A stretch of DNA of 64,000 bases from an uncultured Fibrobacter sp. (GCF_900316465.1 NZ_ONDD01000018.1:17631-81630), one strand, 5' to 3'. Counted from the first letter of the stretch, positions 1 to 9,449 are shown. Notes: a model not told the origin generated them from the sequence alone. A program made the numbers and translations.

Positions 1-790
1 CCGCTTCAAAATACGCAGGCTTGTCGGTCGTAATATCAATGTCATCGCCAGCCCAGCCACCAATAGCCAGATTCACGATAATGTACTGCGCCGCAAGCTG
101 CTTGATTTCAGTCGGGCGATTGTAGCTTGCGAACTTTTTATCGTCAAAGTAAAAGCTGAGAGTACCTTCGTCCCATTCCACGCCGTAGTTGTGGAATCCT
201 GCGGAACGATCCACATCGTCATCCTTGTGGCCGCCGAAAGAGGCTTCGTGGTCCCAAGCCGAGCCATGGCTATTGTACCAGCTCGGATCGGTGTAATGCA
301 AGTAGTAATGGTGCTGTTTGCGCGAAGCAGGAATTTCCAAGATGTCGATTTCGGGAGGCCAGCCGTCTTGCAGCGTCCAGAAGGCAGGCCAGGTTCCCTT
401 TTGCGAAGGAGCCTTGAAGCGGCCTTCGATGTAGCCGTACTTGACTTCGAATTTTCCCTTGGTATCGATGGCACCCGAAGTGTAGTCCACCGGAATTTCC
501 TTGCCGTTGAACTTCGCCGTTCTTCCGCTAGCATCGGGGTGCTTTTTCTTTTCGCCTTTCAGCTTGAGCGTACCGTCAGAAACAATTACGTTTTCTGCAG
601 CGCAATAGGCACGATGGTTGTGAGTGGGGCCCCAGTTGTACGTCGGGTTCCATTTGGATTTATCAAGACTTGTACCGTCGAAGTTGTCTTCGAACACTTT
701 TTCCCAACCGCTAAAATTCGACGGCGGGTCGGCGAACGCGAACGACGCCGACAAAGCCACAATACTCGAGATTACAAAACGTTTTTTCAT
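1..790 (-). CDS. Secreted GH16 endo-beta-glucanase (partial, 3' end outside window)
   Basis: The frame opens at the ATG at 788-790, behind a GAGGATTGG-type ribosome site, and stays open to the left edge, so about 263 N-terminal residues are visible. A signal peptide (MKKRFVISSIVALSASFAFA) is followed by a glycoside hydrolase family 16 fold. The catalytic signature EIDILE lies at residues 147-152; by family knowledge E147 is the nucleophile, E152 the acid/base and D149 the helper. Family members cleave beta-1,3(-1,4)-glucans by a retaining mechanism. This fits an exported laminarinase or lichenase of a plant-fibre degrader, but the exact substrate cannot be read from the sequence. Any C-terminal carbohydrate-binding or sorting domain would lie beyond the window. 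Confidence 0.9.
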   Translation of the reverse strand, partial: MKKRFVISSIVALSASFAFADPPSNFSGWEKVFEDNFDGTSLDKSKWNPTYNWGPTHNHRAYCAAENVIVSDGTLKLKGEKKKHPDASGRTAKFNGKEIPVDYTSGAIDTKGKFEVKYGYIEGRFKAPSQKGTWPAFWTLQDGWPPEIDILEIPASRKQHHYYLHYTDPSWYNSHGSAWDHEASFGGHKDDDVDRSAGFHNYGVEWDEGTLSFYFDDKKFASYNRPTEIKQLAAQYIIVNLAIGGWAGDDIDITTDKPAYFEA

Positions 791-1009
791 ATCCAATCCT
801 CACCCAACACTTGCCTCTTAAATATACTTTTAAAAAGCCTTTTCACAAAGAAAAAAATCGGTAGCAGGCAAAAAAGAACGCTTGCAACCGGGATTGCAAG
901 CACTTTTGTGAATCCGTAAAAGGAGATCCCCACCCTGGTGGCCATGCGCACTAAAGAGCAAAGCTCTAAGTGCTGTCCGCCGGGTCTAACGCCCGGGAAG
1001 ACAATCAAA

Positions 1010-2383
1010 CTATCTAGTTCTGCGCGGCAACTCAGAAGCATGCTTTTCGAGCCACACGGCATCTTCGAGTGCTCGTTCGGCTTCGGCAGCCCAGTCAGAA
1101 TCCGGGAACTGCTGCACCACTTCGCGGTAACGCACCACGGCGCTATGGAAATCGCGGAGTTCGCGGTAAGCATTGCCCAACTGCAGCATGGTAAAGTAGC
1201 GTTCTTCGGGCTGCTGTTCGGTTTCGAGCAAAGCCTTGTACATTTTGACAGCCGATTCAATGCTACCGGCACTGTAGAGCAAGTTTGCATTGGCAAGCGT
1301 CGGTGCACCAGACGGTGCATCGGCAATGTCGGCCACCTTCGGTTCTGCAACCGGAGCTTCTTCCACAGCCTTTGCCGGAGCAGATTCGATCGGTTTCGAT
1401 TCAGCCTTCGTTTCGACCTTTGCAACTGTTTCGGTTGCCGGAGCAGCGGCAGGCAGGTTCTTCGAATCCTTTTCGGCCTTGATTTCAGCAATGCGGGCTT
1501 CGGCAGCAGCACGGTACTTGGCACTCGGTGCAGCCTTCTTCATATAGGCGGCCAAGAACTTGAGTTCCTGATCTTGCTTCTTGTTGTTCTTTGCAATCAA
1601 GGCGAGGAAGTAGTTGGCATCGTTACCTTCTTCCTTGTATTCAAGACCCTTCTTCAGGTTGAATTCGGCCTTATCCATTTCGCCGAGTTGGTAACGGGTC
1701 AGACCCGCGTAGAAATACGCACCAGCGTGTCCAGGTTGCTTGCGCAAGACTTCGCGCCACATGGGAGCAGCTTCTTTGTACTTGCCTTCAGCATAGAGTG
1801 CCTTGCCCTTTTCAAACGGATCGTTCGAAGCCGCATCAACCTTAGCAGGTTCTGCCTTCACAGGTTCCACAGGCTTCGGAGCTTCAGCAGCCTTTACAGG
1901 TTCCGGCTTTGCCACTTCGACCGGTTTCGGTTCCGGCTTGGGTTCGGCAACCTTGGCAGGTTCAGCCTTGGCCGGTTCTGGAGCAGGTTCTGCAACAGTT
2001 GCTGCTTCAATCGGTTCTTCTACAACAGGATTATTCTTCGGATCCTTGGCGCGTTCGGCATCGGCCTTCGCCTTTTGACCGAGAACTTCATAAACCTTGG
2101 CGGCACCTTCGTAAGCGGCGCTCATCGTCGGTTCAAACTTATAAGCAAGGCGGTAGTTGGCAAGCGCCCCGCTGTAATCCTTCATTTTCATGCGAACTTG
2201 CGCAGCGGCGAAGTAGGCTGCAGCATCTCTCGGATTTTCGGCCAGAACAGCGCGGTATTCACCGAGCGCCATTTCAAAATCGCCTTTCGCCTCGAAACGG
2301 GCACCTTGTTCCATTCGCGGGTCAGCACTGAACGATAGACCCACCAAACATGCCAATGCAATCGCAGAAATACGGATATTCAT
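1010..2383 (-). CDS. Exported TPR-repeat protein with Ala/Pro/Glu/Lys-rich linkers
   Basis: 457 aa with a signal peptide (MNIRISAIALACLVGLSFSA). There are three tetratricopeptide blocks: about residues 22-110, 190-300 and 370-445. They are separated by low-complexity Ala/Pro/Glu/Lys linkers at about 120-188 and 308-350. The last block (LLYSAGSIESAVKMYKAL, then FHSAVVRYREVVQQFPDS) resembles the YbgF/CpoB-type TPR, a periplasmic scaffold in envelope assembly. That likeness is inference; no enzymatic motif is present. It is transcribed divergently from the small membrane gene at 2452. No SD is obvious in front of the ATG at 2381-2383. The linkers suggest extension across the periplasm or through peptidoglycan. 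Confidence 0.8.
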   Translation of the reverse strand: MNIRISAIALACLVGLSFSADPRMEQGARFEAKGDFEMALGEYRAVLAENPRDAAAYFAAAQVRMKMKDYSGALANYRLAYKFEPTMSAAYEGAAKVYEVLGQKAKADAERAKDPKNNPVVEEPIEAATVAEPAPEPAKAEPAKVAEPKPEPKPVEVAKPEPVKAAEAPKPVEPVKAEPAKVDAASNDPFEKGKALYAEGKYKEAAPMWREVLRKQPGHAGAYFYAGLTRYQLGEMDKAEFNLKKGLEYKEEGNDANYFLALIAKNNKKQDQELKFLAAYMKKAAPSAKYRAAAEARIAEIKAEKDSKNLPAAAPATETVAKVETKAESKPIESAPAKAVEEAPVAEPKVADIADAPSGAPTLANANLLYSAGSIESAVKMYKALLETEQQPEERYFTMLQLGNAYRELRDFHSAVVRYREVVQQFPDSDWAAEAERALEDAVWLEKHASELPRRTR

Positions 2384-2451
2384 GCGTTCAATTTAGCAAA
2401 TTTTACAGCAAAAACATTCCCTTTGGTCCAAAGAAATACTACATTCAGGGC

Positions 2452-2667
2452 ATGAGTAAACTGATCGCACGCATCTTAGTCGGAATCTTCATGGCCGCTA
2501 TCCTGATGGCCATCAATGAATTTCTCGTTCCCGAAAGCCTCTACATGAACGACGCCTTCAACCACTTTATGAGCGTCTGCTATTTCGCCTGCATCATCGT
2601 CCCGTGCGTCATCTACTTTATCAAGACGCCGCCCGGAACTAACAACAAAGGCGAACGCATCGGCTAA
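2452..2667 (+). CDS. Small two-TM membrane protein, unknown function
   Basis: 71 aa from the ATG at 2452. An upstream in-frame start at 2350 would overlap the divergent TPR gene and adds no plausible protein. Two hydrophobic segments (about residues 5-24 and 38-57) flank a short loop, and the tail is polar. A degenerate TAnnTTTG-like box (TACATTCA, 2440-2447) ends 4 nt before the ATG, the same layout as several other genes here, so the mRNA may be leaderless. It is followed directly by a strong terminator. No family recognised; it resembles the 70-aa gene at 43096 in size and promoter layout but not in sequence. Confidence 0.6.
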   Translation: MSKLIARILVGIFMAAILMAINEFLVPESLYMNDAFNHFMSVCYFACIIVPCVIYFIKTPPGTNNKGERIG

Positions 2668-2682
2668 TCACAAGGCATAGCA

Positions 2683-2710
2683 AAAAGGACTGTTTCACAA
2701 CAGTCCTTTT
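2683..2710. terminator. Bidirectional intrinsic terminator
   Basis: A perfect 12-bp stem, AAAAGGACTGTT / AACAGTCCTTTT, with a 4-nt loop (TCAC). The A and T tracts serve both strands. It separates the plus-strand gene ending at 2667 from the minus-strand gene ending at 2740. Confidence 0.9.
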
Positions 2711-2739
2711 AAAATTTATTTCAACGTTCAATTCCTGAT

Positions 2740-5520
2740 TTACTTCTTGCGGCAGCGTACGGCGGCGGCGGCGCCGAGGGCAATCAGCAGCACGGCGGCG
2801 AACAAGCTCACCCAAACGGTCTTGTGGAACGGAGCGCTGCGGTATTCCATGCGGACTTCGGAATTGCCCGCCGGAATCTGCACGGCGCGCAAGGTTCCAA
2901 AGGCCTTGTAGACCTTGGCTTCCTTGCCGTTCACGTAAGCCTTCCAGTATGGGTGATAGTTGCCGGCGACGACCATGAAGCCTTCGCGGTCCGCATTCAC
3001 ACTAAACACCTGCGTATCCATCTTGGGGCTTGCGACAAGCTTTGCATAACCCTGAATCGGGCCCTTGGCTGCCACGCTGCCCTTGCCGTCAAATTCCGGA
3101 GTTTCAGACAAAATAACTTTTTCGCGGTAGAAGAACTTGCCGGGTTCATCACCAAATTCAGGAGCAGCGGGTGCGGCAGGCTTTGCAGCCACGGCGGTTG
3201 CGGAATCAGCGGTAGCGCTATCGGCGGTCGCGACGGCGGAGTCTGCAACGGATTCTGCCACCGGTTCGGCAACCTTCTGTTCACGAATGGCAGCCTGCGT
3301 CTGGAGCGTCTTGATGGCAGCAGAATCATCCATCACGACAGCTTCGCCGTAAAGGTAAGCTTCGCCCATCGCCGTCGGAATTGGCATATAGGTCGTACCC
3401 TGACGGCTATCGAAGACGATTGCACCCACATTCATCAAGTCGAGGAACGGGTGCACCGCCGTCGGGTCATTGATATTCATCAAGTAGTTGGCATCATTCT
3501 GGCCGCCACGGAAAGAGCGGTAACTAGCGAGTTCGTTATCGTGAATGCCGTCGGCATTGCGCATGTGGTACTGCGAGAAGATGTTTCCGCTCAAAGCCTT
3601 GTTGCGGGAAAGCGAAAGCACGCGCGGCGTATTCAGAGAATCAGCCTTATAGGGAGCCTTGATGGCGGCAACCACAGCGTTATTCGGCTGCAAATATTCA
3701 CCCGCCGGTACATTCTGAATAAATGCGCCATCAATAAAGAAGAGTTCAATGCCAGCAGCAAGCGCAAGCACGCCCGCCTTCTGAGCCACCGGAGCCTTCC
3801 ACTTGGCCACAAAAAGCGTCACCGCGACAATCACCAGCACCAGCACGAAGCCAGGAACAGCCTTGCCGGCAGTTGCACTCATCACGATTTCGTTCAACGG
3901 CTTAAAGTAAGGAGCCGTAATCGGGTCTTCCAAGAGCTTCTGACCGCTCATGAGCATCACGCCGAGGTAGGCAAAGCCGATAAAGATACAAGCCTGCAGT
4001 GCACGCGGAGTTCCCGGAAGTCCCTTCTGGAAAGCTTCCGTCAAGTTTGCAATGGTCAGTTTTTTCTTCTGGTCATCGAGGCTCATCACGCCAAGACAGA
4101 GGGCGGCATAAAGAATCATCACAACCAAGCCGACTGGGCCGATAAAGGTCGTCCAAGCAAAACGGGCAATCAAGGCAAGCACCAAGAGCACGCCATACAT
4201 AGCAGAGCCATGCAACAGAGCGCGACGGTTATCTTCGGCTTCAGCAGCTTCTTCGGGAGTCTTGCCCTCGGCCGAGAGAGCCTTCAAAACCGGGCCCGCC
4301 ATCATCACCAGCAAGAGCGGCAACCAGAACAGCGCCATGCCCGGAGCACGGAAGTTCTTGACACCGGGGAGCACATTGTACCACAGCTTAAACAACGGAG
4401 AATGGTCGCCCATGCCGTAGCTCAAGGCAACGACAGCGCCCAGGCCCCAGAAAGCCGCATAGCGACGCTTACCCGGCAAGAACAGGCAAAGAAATCCGAG
4501 GAAGGTCAGCAAGGCACCCGCATTGTTGTGGTCCAGCTTGAACGCATTGTGGCCCCAATAGAACGGCGAACCGCCCTGCAACTTGCGGTATTCGTCCATC
4601 GAGAAACTCACGAAAGAGGAACCTTCGAGGTCACCCGTCTTTTCGTTCTGTTCGTAAACGTCTACACCCACAAAGCCCGGCAATAGAATCTGCGCCATTT
4701 CTTCTTGGTGCAAGGACCAGCTGACCGCGTGGCCGTAATTGGTGTGGCTATCGTCACCGCGCACCGACTGCGTGGTGGTGTACATGTAAGGCGGTACAAT
4801 CTGGAAGCAAGAAAGCGCAAGGCCAAAACCGAGGCCCACTGCAGCAAGGCCCAGGCGCTTGCCGCGAGTCTTTAGTGCATCGCAATGGAAGGCGACTTCG
4901 TAAAGCGTATAAAGGCCAGCTCCCCACAGGAACAAGTAAGTGAGCTGCAGGTGCGAGCCGAGAATCATCCATGCAACCGAGAGCGCAAGCACGATCATGT
5001 AAGGAACACTACCCGAGCGCACAATCTTGCGGATGGCGAGCAACGAAAGCGGCGCAATCGCAAAGACCATCATCTTGCCGTCGTGGCCGCCGTAGAGGTA
5101 GGTGAAAAATTCCGGCGAGAAGGCGTAAAGCATGCCGAGCAGGCCCGCCCACCAACGGTTCCCCGTCAAGTTCCAAGCGAGAGCCATGGCACTCATGAAG
5201 GCCACCCACAGCGTGAGGATAAACTTGAAGCCCACGGCGCGGGCCGGATCCATCAGGAACTGCACCCATACCAACGGATGGTAGGCATCGGCGAACAAGG
5301 CATCGATCGTGGGCACGCCGCCCAGGCGGGAATCGTCCCATTCCGTGAGCACGGCACTTTCGGCTCGCAGAATGCGGCTACCGATACCGTTCAGCTGGTC
5401 GCTGTTGAGCATGAGCTGGTTCGGGTCGAACGCAAAGTCGCGGAACACGATCAGCAAAATTCCAAGGAAAATGGCGGAAACCGCCACAAAAAATGCGGGC
5501 TTCTTGTTTAGGAAATTCAT
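2740..5520 (-). CDS. YfhO-like polytopic membrane protein
   Basis: 926 aa. About a dozen predicted TM helices between residue 8 and about 590 are followed by a large extracytoplasmic domain and a final TM near residues 900-922. The N-terminal part has the acidic first loop and the YLYGGHDGKMM stretch typical of bacterial YfhO/DUF6080-type proteins. These have a GT-C (PMT-like) architecture and are thought to transfer sugars from lipid carriers to envelope glycopolymers; the specific substrate is unknown. An Ala/Asp/Ser/Thr-rich low-complexity insert (about 750-790) lies in the extracytoplasmic domain. The start is the ATG at 5518-5520, with no clear SD. It appears to be a single-gene unit. 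Confidence 0.8.
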   Translation of the reverse strand: MNFLNKKPAFFVAVSAIFLGILLIVFRDFAFDPNQLMLNSDQLNGIGSRILRAESAVLTEWDDSRLGGVPTIDALFADAYHPLVWVQFLMDPARAVGFKFILTLWVAFMSAMALAWNLTGNRWWAGLLGMLYAFSPEFFTYLYGGHDGKMMVFAIAPLSLLAIRKIVRSGSVPYMIVLALSVAWMILGSHLQLTYLFLWGAGLYTLYEVAFHCDALKTRGKRLGLAAVGLGFGLALSCFQIVPPYMYTTTQSVRGDDSHTNYGHAVSWSLHQEEMAQILLPGFVGVDVYEQNEKTGDLEGSSFVSFSMDEYRKLQGGSPFYWGHNAFKLDHNNAGALLTFLGFLCLFLPGKRRYAAFWGLGAVVALSYGMGDHSPLFKLWYNVLPGVKNFRAPGMALFWLPLLLVMMAGPVLKALSAEGKTPEEAAEAEDNRRALLHGSAMYGVLLVLALIARFAWTTFIGPVGLVVMILYAALCLGVMSLDDQKKKLTIANLTEAFQKGLPGTPRALQACIFIGFAYLGVMLMSGQKLLEDPITAPYFKPLNEIVMSATAGKAVPGFVLVLVIVAVTLFVAKWKAPVAQKAGVLALAAGIELFFIDGAFIQNVPAGEYLQPNNAVVAAIKAPYKADSLNTPRVLSLSRNKALSGNIFSQYHMRNADGIHDNELASYRSFRGGQNDANYLMNINDPTAVHPFLDLMNVGAIVFDSRQGTTYMPIPTAMGEAYLYGEAVVMDDSAAIKTLQTQAAIREQKVAEPVAESVADSAVATADSATADSATAVAAKPAAPAAPEFGDEPGKFFYREKVILSETPEFDGKGSVAAKGPIQGYAKLVASPKMDTQVFSVNADREGFMVVAGNYHPYWKAYVNGKEAKVYKAFGTLRAVQIPAGNSEVRMEYRSAPFHKTVWVSLFAAVLLIALGAAAAVRCRKK

Positions 5521-5627
5521 GCAGTTAATTTAGTTAAAGTAGACGGTAGGAAGTAGACAGTTGTCTGTACAAACAACAAAAGCGGCTATATTGCATAGCC
5601 GATTCATTTACAAAAATAAACGTAAAA

Positions 5628-5750
5628 TTAATCTTCCGACTTGTTTTCGAGTTTGTCGTCGGCAGAAGAATACTTAATAAGGCAATACACACCAAATGCC
5701 GAAATAATGCAAGCGGCGGCAATGGCGACATACTTGATGATCTTTCCCAT
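5628..5750 (-). CDS. 40-aa single-span membrane peptide
   Basis: A short frame with a strong ribosome site (AGGAG, 7 nt before the ATG at 5748-5750). The N-terminal half is a hydrophobic helix (IIKYVAIAAACIISAFGVYC) and the tail is charged (SSADDKLENKSED). The product is 40 aa and ends at TAA 5628-5630. The good SD, the clean TM segment and a position free of other genes support a real small protein. Its function is unknown; small membrane peptides of this shape often modulate larger membrane complexes, but nothing here identifies a partner. Confidence 0.65.
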   Translation of the reverse strand: MGKIIKYVAIAAACIISAFGVYCLIKYSSADDKLENKSED

Positions 5751-5817
5751 GATATTCTCCTATAAAAAGCTCTACCTATAAGATATACAATTTTTACTCA
5801 ATACGCAATAGCAAAAA

Positions 5818-6765
5818 CTATTTCTTTTTCAGAATCATGCAGATGACGGGCAGCTTCTTGTCGACTTCGTTTTCGCTCGGGATGATTTCGCTGGAAATGA
5901 CTTCGCAGTTGAATTCCTTGACAAAGAATTCGAGCTGACTGCGGTCAAAGCCAAGCCAAATGTGACCATGCGTGGTGCGGAAGGATTCTTCCTTGTGCTG
6001 CGCCAAGTCAAGCAGGGCAAGCGTACCGCCGCGCTTGAGGATACGAACCGCCTCCTTGAGGGCAAGGCGCGGATCCTTGGCGTGGTGAAGCACCTGGCTC
6101 ATGAGCACGAGGTCGGCAAAGTTGTCGGGCAGGCCCGTGCTGACCATGTCAGCCACCTTGGGCGTCACGTTCTGGATGTTCTTCTGCTTTAAAATCTTCT
6201 GGAGACCGCTGATGATTTTCGGGTCACAGTCAAGGGCCGTCACTCGCTTGCAGCAGTTGCAGAGCATGAGCGTGAGGTCGCCGCCTTCGCCACAGCCCAC
6301 GTCAACCGCGTTTTCGAACGGGTACATGAGGCGGCCGAACAGGCTAATTTGCGCCTTGAGGCTACCACCCGCCTGGTCGAGCTTGTGGATTTGGCCCTTG
6401 GTCTTGTCGGTGCGGTCTTCGAGCACCTGGGCGGCACGGCACTTGAGAATGTCCTTGTCCGGCAGTTCTTCGTAGGCGTCGCGAATCATCGAAAGCATGC
6501 GGGTGCTCAGGTACAGTTCTTCGCTCAAGCGGTAGTAGGCCTTGATGCCGTCGCGGCGGTCCTTGAGCAAATTGCAGGCAGAAAGCTTTGCCAAGTGGCG
6601 GCTCGCGTTACTCTGGTGGATATCCAGAATATCCTTGATTTCGTTGACGGTGAATTCCGCCTGGTCCAGAAGCAACAAGATTTTGAGGCGCATTTCGTCG
6701 GAAATGGCTCCGAAAAGGTCCATGCTGGGTACAATCGGTTCGCGAGTATTTAAAGAATCTGCCAC
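5818..6765 (-). CDS. ArsR-family HTH regulator fused to a class I SAM methyltransferase
   Basis: 315 aa. Residues about 15-95 form a winged helix of the ArsR/SmtB type (LFGAISDEMRLKILLLL, then HQSNASRHLAKL as the recognition helix). Residues about 140-310 are a Rossmann methyltransferase with the SAM-binding motif I VDVGCGEGGD and a downstream LVLMSQVLHHAKDP segment. No arsenic-type cysteine pair is visible in the HTH. Fusions of this kind are known and are usually thought to regulate methionine/SAM or stress genes; the substrate is unknown. It is transcribed away from the PAP2 phosphatase gene at 6821, so it may control its own promoter and that of the neighbour. This is inference. Confidence 0.85.
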   Translation of the reverse strand: MADSLNTREPIVPSMDLFGAISDEMRLKILLLLDQAEFTVNEIKDILDIHQSNASRHLAKLSACNLLKDRRDGIKAYYRLSEELYLSTRMLSMIRDAYEELPDKDILKCRAAQVLEDRTDKTKGQIHKLDQAGGSLKAQISLFGRLMYPFENAVDVGCGEGGDLTLMLCNCCKRVTALDCDPKIISGLQKILKQKNIQNVTPKVADMVSTGLPDNFADLVLMSQVLHHAKDPRLALKEAVRILKRGGTLALLDLAQHKEESFRTTHGHIWLGFDRSQLEFFVKEFNCEVISSEIIPSENEVDKKLPVICMILKKK

Positions 6766-6820
6766 AAAAGCTCCATTCGTTTACTATAAAGCAATATAAT
6801 TTTTTTAGCTTAGGGGCTGT

Positions 6821-7627
6821 ATGCGAATTTTCAAAAGGTCACTGATTGTAGGCATTCTGTTCTTGATGGGTTTTGCCCAAGCTTCCGAAGCGGAACGCCC
6901 TACCTACAAGTTAAGCCTTGAAAACGACATCCCGGTCACATTGGCCGCGGGCGGCATGTTCGGAATAGGCATGTTCCTTTATTCCCGCATGGACACCCCC
7001 ACCGCCTTAAGAGACAAAGACGACTTTTTGCCCTGGGACAAGCCCCTAGTTGGCCGCTACAGCGAAAACGCCGACAAGGCAAGCGACATCGGGTCCGTTT
7101 TCGCCATAGCTCCGCTTGTGGTCGGCGGCATCGCCTGGCACGACGGAAGTTCCACCGGCAGCGAATTCGCCACATTCACCTTGATGTTTTTGCAGGCCAT
7201 TGGCATCGGAAACGGAATCAACCTGACCATGCGCTCGCTCGAAATCTGGCCACGCCCCTACATGTATGCAGAATCGGGCGAAGGGCGCGAAAAAGCCGAA
7301 AACGCCAAATCGGAGGCCTACGGGTCGTTCTTTTCGGGGCATGCGACCGCCGCATTTACCGTCGCCACCTTTACCGACCAATGGTTCAGGACCGCTTATC
7401 CGAACTCCCCATACAAAGGAATCATGAGGGCCAGTGCCTACTCGCTTGCTACCCTCGAAAGCGTGCTTCGCATCGCCGCGGGTAAACATTACTTTACAGA
7501 CGTGCTGGTTGGAGCGCTTGTCGGTACAGGCGTTAGTATCGGAATCCTGGAGATGCACAAAAAACGAGACGAAAAGTACTCATTTTGGGTAGGGCCGAAT
7601 GTTGCCGGAGTCACACTCCGATTTTGA
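6821..7627 (+). CDS. PAP2-superfamily membrane phosphatase
   Basis: 268 aa with an N-terminal signal or TM segment. All three PAP2 catalytic motifs are present: motif 1 as RSLEIWPRP (about residue 140-150), motif 2 as FFSGHA (about 169-174) and motif 3 as RIAAGKHYFTD (about 216-226). By family knowledge the two histidines and the arginine form a phosphohistidine centre that dephosphorylates lipid phosphates such as undecaprenyl pyrophosphate or phosphatidate; the actual substrate is not determined. It is alone on the plus strand and followed by a short gap before the FISUMP gene. Confidence 0.88.
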   Translation: MRIFKRSLIVGILFLMGFAQASEAERPTYKLSLENDIPVTLAAGGMFGIGMFLYSRMDTPTALRDKDDFLPWDKPLVGRYSENADKASDIGSVFAIAPLVVGGIAWHDGSSTGSEFATFTLMFLQAIGIGNGINLTMRSLEIWPRPYMYAESGEGREKAENAKSEAYGSFFSGHATAAFTVATFTDQWFRTAYPNSPYKGIMRASAYSLATLESVLRIAAGKHYFTDVLVGALVGTGVSIGILEMHKKRDEKYSFWVGPNVAGVTLRF

Positions 7628-7710
7628 AATAAATTTGTAAGAATCTTTTTCAAAAACTCCTGTATATATTCAAAAGTGTAGGCGAAATAAAATGCCTCAG
7701 GAGTGTGGAA

Positions 7711-8409
7711 ATGTTCGGTATCAAGTTCAATCGTCTGGTCGCTGCAACTGCAGTTCTCGCCCTTTGCTGTGGAGCAAGCTTTGCCGCCGGTCCTAAGAAG
7801 ATGGGCATGCACAAGATGACGAAGGTTTCCGCCAAGAAGACGAACCTGGTTCACAAAGGCAAGACTGCCAAGCTCGAACAACCCGAACAGAACTTGAGCG
7901 AAGAAGAACTCTTTGCACTTGCTCTCGAAAGCAAGAACATTTCCAAGGACGGCAACACGCTCACCGACACCCGCGACGGCAAGACCTACAAAGTTGAAAT
8001 TCGTGGCGACAAGGCATGGATGAAGAACAATCTCTCCTACAGCCTTTCTACCCCCAAGCAGTGCCTGCTCGAAGACGAAGGCAACTGCAAGAAATTCGGA
8101 CGTTTCTACAGCCACAAGGAAGCCTCCAAGGCATGCCCCAACGGCTGGCACCTCCCCAACGACGGCGAATGGCGCGACTACCAGAAAGATCAGTCCAAGC
8201 TGGACTGGAACAACCTGGGCAAGGGCGGCTGCAAGGACTGGGACGGTTACTGCGAAGGCGATAACACCGGTCACTACTGGTCCGCTTCCAAGGTGAAAAA
8301 GAACACCGCCCGTTCCTGGGAATTCCGCAGCATGGCCCACAGCATCAACCGCACCGACGAAAGCCTCTCTAAAGGCCTCTACGTGCGCTGCGTGGCCGAC
8401 CTCCGATAA
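7711..8409 (+). CDS. Secreted FISUMP-domain protein
   Basis: 232 aa from the ATG at 7711, which has AGGAG 7 nt upstream; an in-frame GTG at 7705 is too close to that site. A signal peptide (about residues 1-25) precedes a lysine-rich spacer. The C-terminal FISUMP domain (Fibrobacter succinogenes major paralogous domain, TIGR02145) occupies about residues 75-232. Diagnostic features are DTRDGKTYKV, the FGRFYSHKEA core, CPNGWHLPNDGEW, a GHYWSASK stretch and the terminal YVRCV. The domain is found on many surface proteins of Fibrobacter; its biochemical role is not established. A terminator follows. Confidence 0.9.
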   Translation: MFGIKFNRLVAATAVLALCCGASFAAGPKKMGMHKMTKVSAKKTNLVHKGKTAKLEQPEQNLSEEELFALALESKNISKDGNTLTDTRDGKTYKVEIRGDKAWMKNNLSYSLSTPKQCLLEDEGNCKKFGRFYSHKEASKACPNGWHLPNDGEWRDYQKDQSKLDWNNLGKGGCKDWDGYCEGDNTGHYWSASKVKKNTARSWEFRSMAHSINRTDESLSKGLYVRCVADLR

Positions 8410-8430
8410 GAATTTACCCGTATATTAGTA

Positions 8431-8452
8431 AGGCTCCCGCAAGGGAGCCTTT
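8431..8452. terminator. Intrinsic terminator after the FISUMP gene
   Basis: The hairpin AGGCTCCC-GCAA-GGGAGCCT is followed by a T-rich stretch on the plus strand. It lies between convergent genes ending at 8409 and 8476. Confidence 0.85.
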
Positions 8453-8475
8453 CTGTTTTTAGAAGCTTTCTGTTT

Positions 8476-9429
8476 TTATTTCATGCCGTTGACCATCAGT
8501 TTCACGATGCCGCGTGCGAATTCGCCCGGCTGGATTGACTTGGTGGTCGGAATTCCCTTTTCTTTCTTGAGATCGAGAATCAGGTAATCGAGGCAATATT
8601 CATCGTCATTGCCGCTGTAGGTGACATCAAAGAAGAAATCGTTGAAGTCGAACTTTTGCTTGCTCTTGCTATCCTTATAATCGGCATAGGCGGCTTCGCA
8701 ATCCTTTTGTTCGAAAGCGTAACGCAGATGGAAGTCCACATTGCATGAACGCTTGTCGTAAGAAACAATGATTCTGCCCTGGGATTCCTTGAAGTCCTGA
8801 ACGCGAATCTTTACGAGACCGTCATACAGAGAAAGTTCATCGCAGTCGATGGCGCGAATGTCGGCCAGCATCTGCTTGTCGTCCACCGGACCTTCTTTAG
8901 TCTGGAAACGTGCGTAGAATTCCCTGAGCTTGGCATCGATATTTTCGATGGCATCGACTTCTTTGTTGAATACGGAATAGTAATCCTTCATGAAGCAGTT
9001 GCCGTCGTAACGAATCACGCGATTCATCACGTTCTTCTTGGTCAAGCGGTAACCGCCCTGAATTTTCTTGGAGGTATTTTCTTCGTCACCCCAGAAAGCC
9101 ACCGGGAAAGAGCCGTCACTGAGGTTGTACTTGCCCACGACATCTTTACCCTTCATGATGGTAATAATGCCCTTGTTTTCGTAGGCCTTGTATGTAAGGG
9201 TATCCCACATGTCGGCTTCGGCAGGTCCGACCAAGTTACCGAGCGTACCTTCCTTACAGACCGGTTCAATACGCTTGAAGGTGGAATCCTTCTTGTTGTA
9301 GTCGTACTTTGCCTTATCGAGAACCATCTCGAAGGACTTTTCCATGCTGAAAATTCCGGAAGAGGAATCGTCACCGCAAGCCATCAAGGCAATCGCCGGG
9401 ACCAACGCCAAAACAACTTTCTTAATCAT
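8476..9429 (-). CDS. Lipoprotein of unknown function
   Basis: 317 aa. The signal peptide ends in a lipobox (ALMAC, Cys at residue 18), followed by GDDSSSG, the short acidic and serine stretch typical of surface lipoproteins of this genome. The remainder is a soluble acidic/aromatic domain with at least six further cysteines that could form disulfides. No enzymatic motif recognised. An SD (GGAG) lies just before the ATG at 9427-9429. The gene follows the HAD phosphatase with a 20-nt gap and may share its transcript. Confidence 0.75.
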   Translation of the reverse strand: MIKKVVLALVPAIALMACGDDSSSGIFSMEKSFEMVLDKAKYDYNKKDSTFKRIEPVCKEGTLGNLVGPAEADMWDTLTYKAYENKGIITIMKGKDVVGKYNLSDGSFPVAFWGDEENTSKKIQGGYRLTKKNVMNRVIRYDGNCFMKDYYSVFNKEVDAIENIDAKLREFYARFQTKEGPVDDKQMLADIRAIDCDELSLYDGLVKIRVQDFKESQGRIIVSYDKRSCNVDFHLRYAFEQKDCEAAYADYKDSKSKQKFDFNDFFFDVTYSGNDDEYCLDYLILDLKKEKGIPTTKSIQPGEFARGIVKLMVNGMK

Positions 9430-9449
9430 ATTTTCTCCGTTTTTTAAAA

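Noticed and set aside
191..919. A 242-codon plus-strand frame at the left end
   Set aside because: It is antisense to the GH16 gene, whose EIDILE motif and signal peptide are clear.
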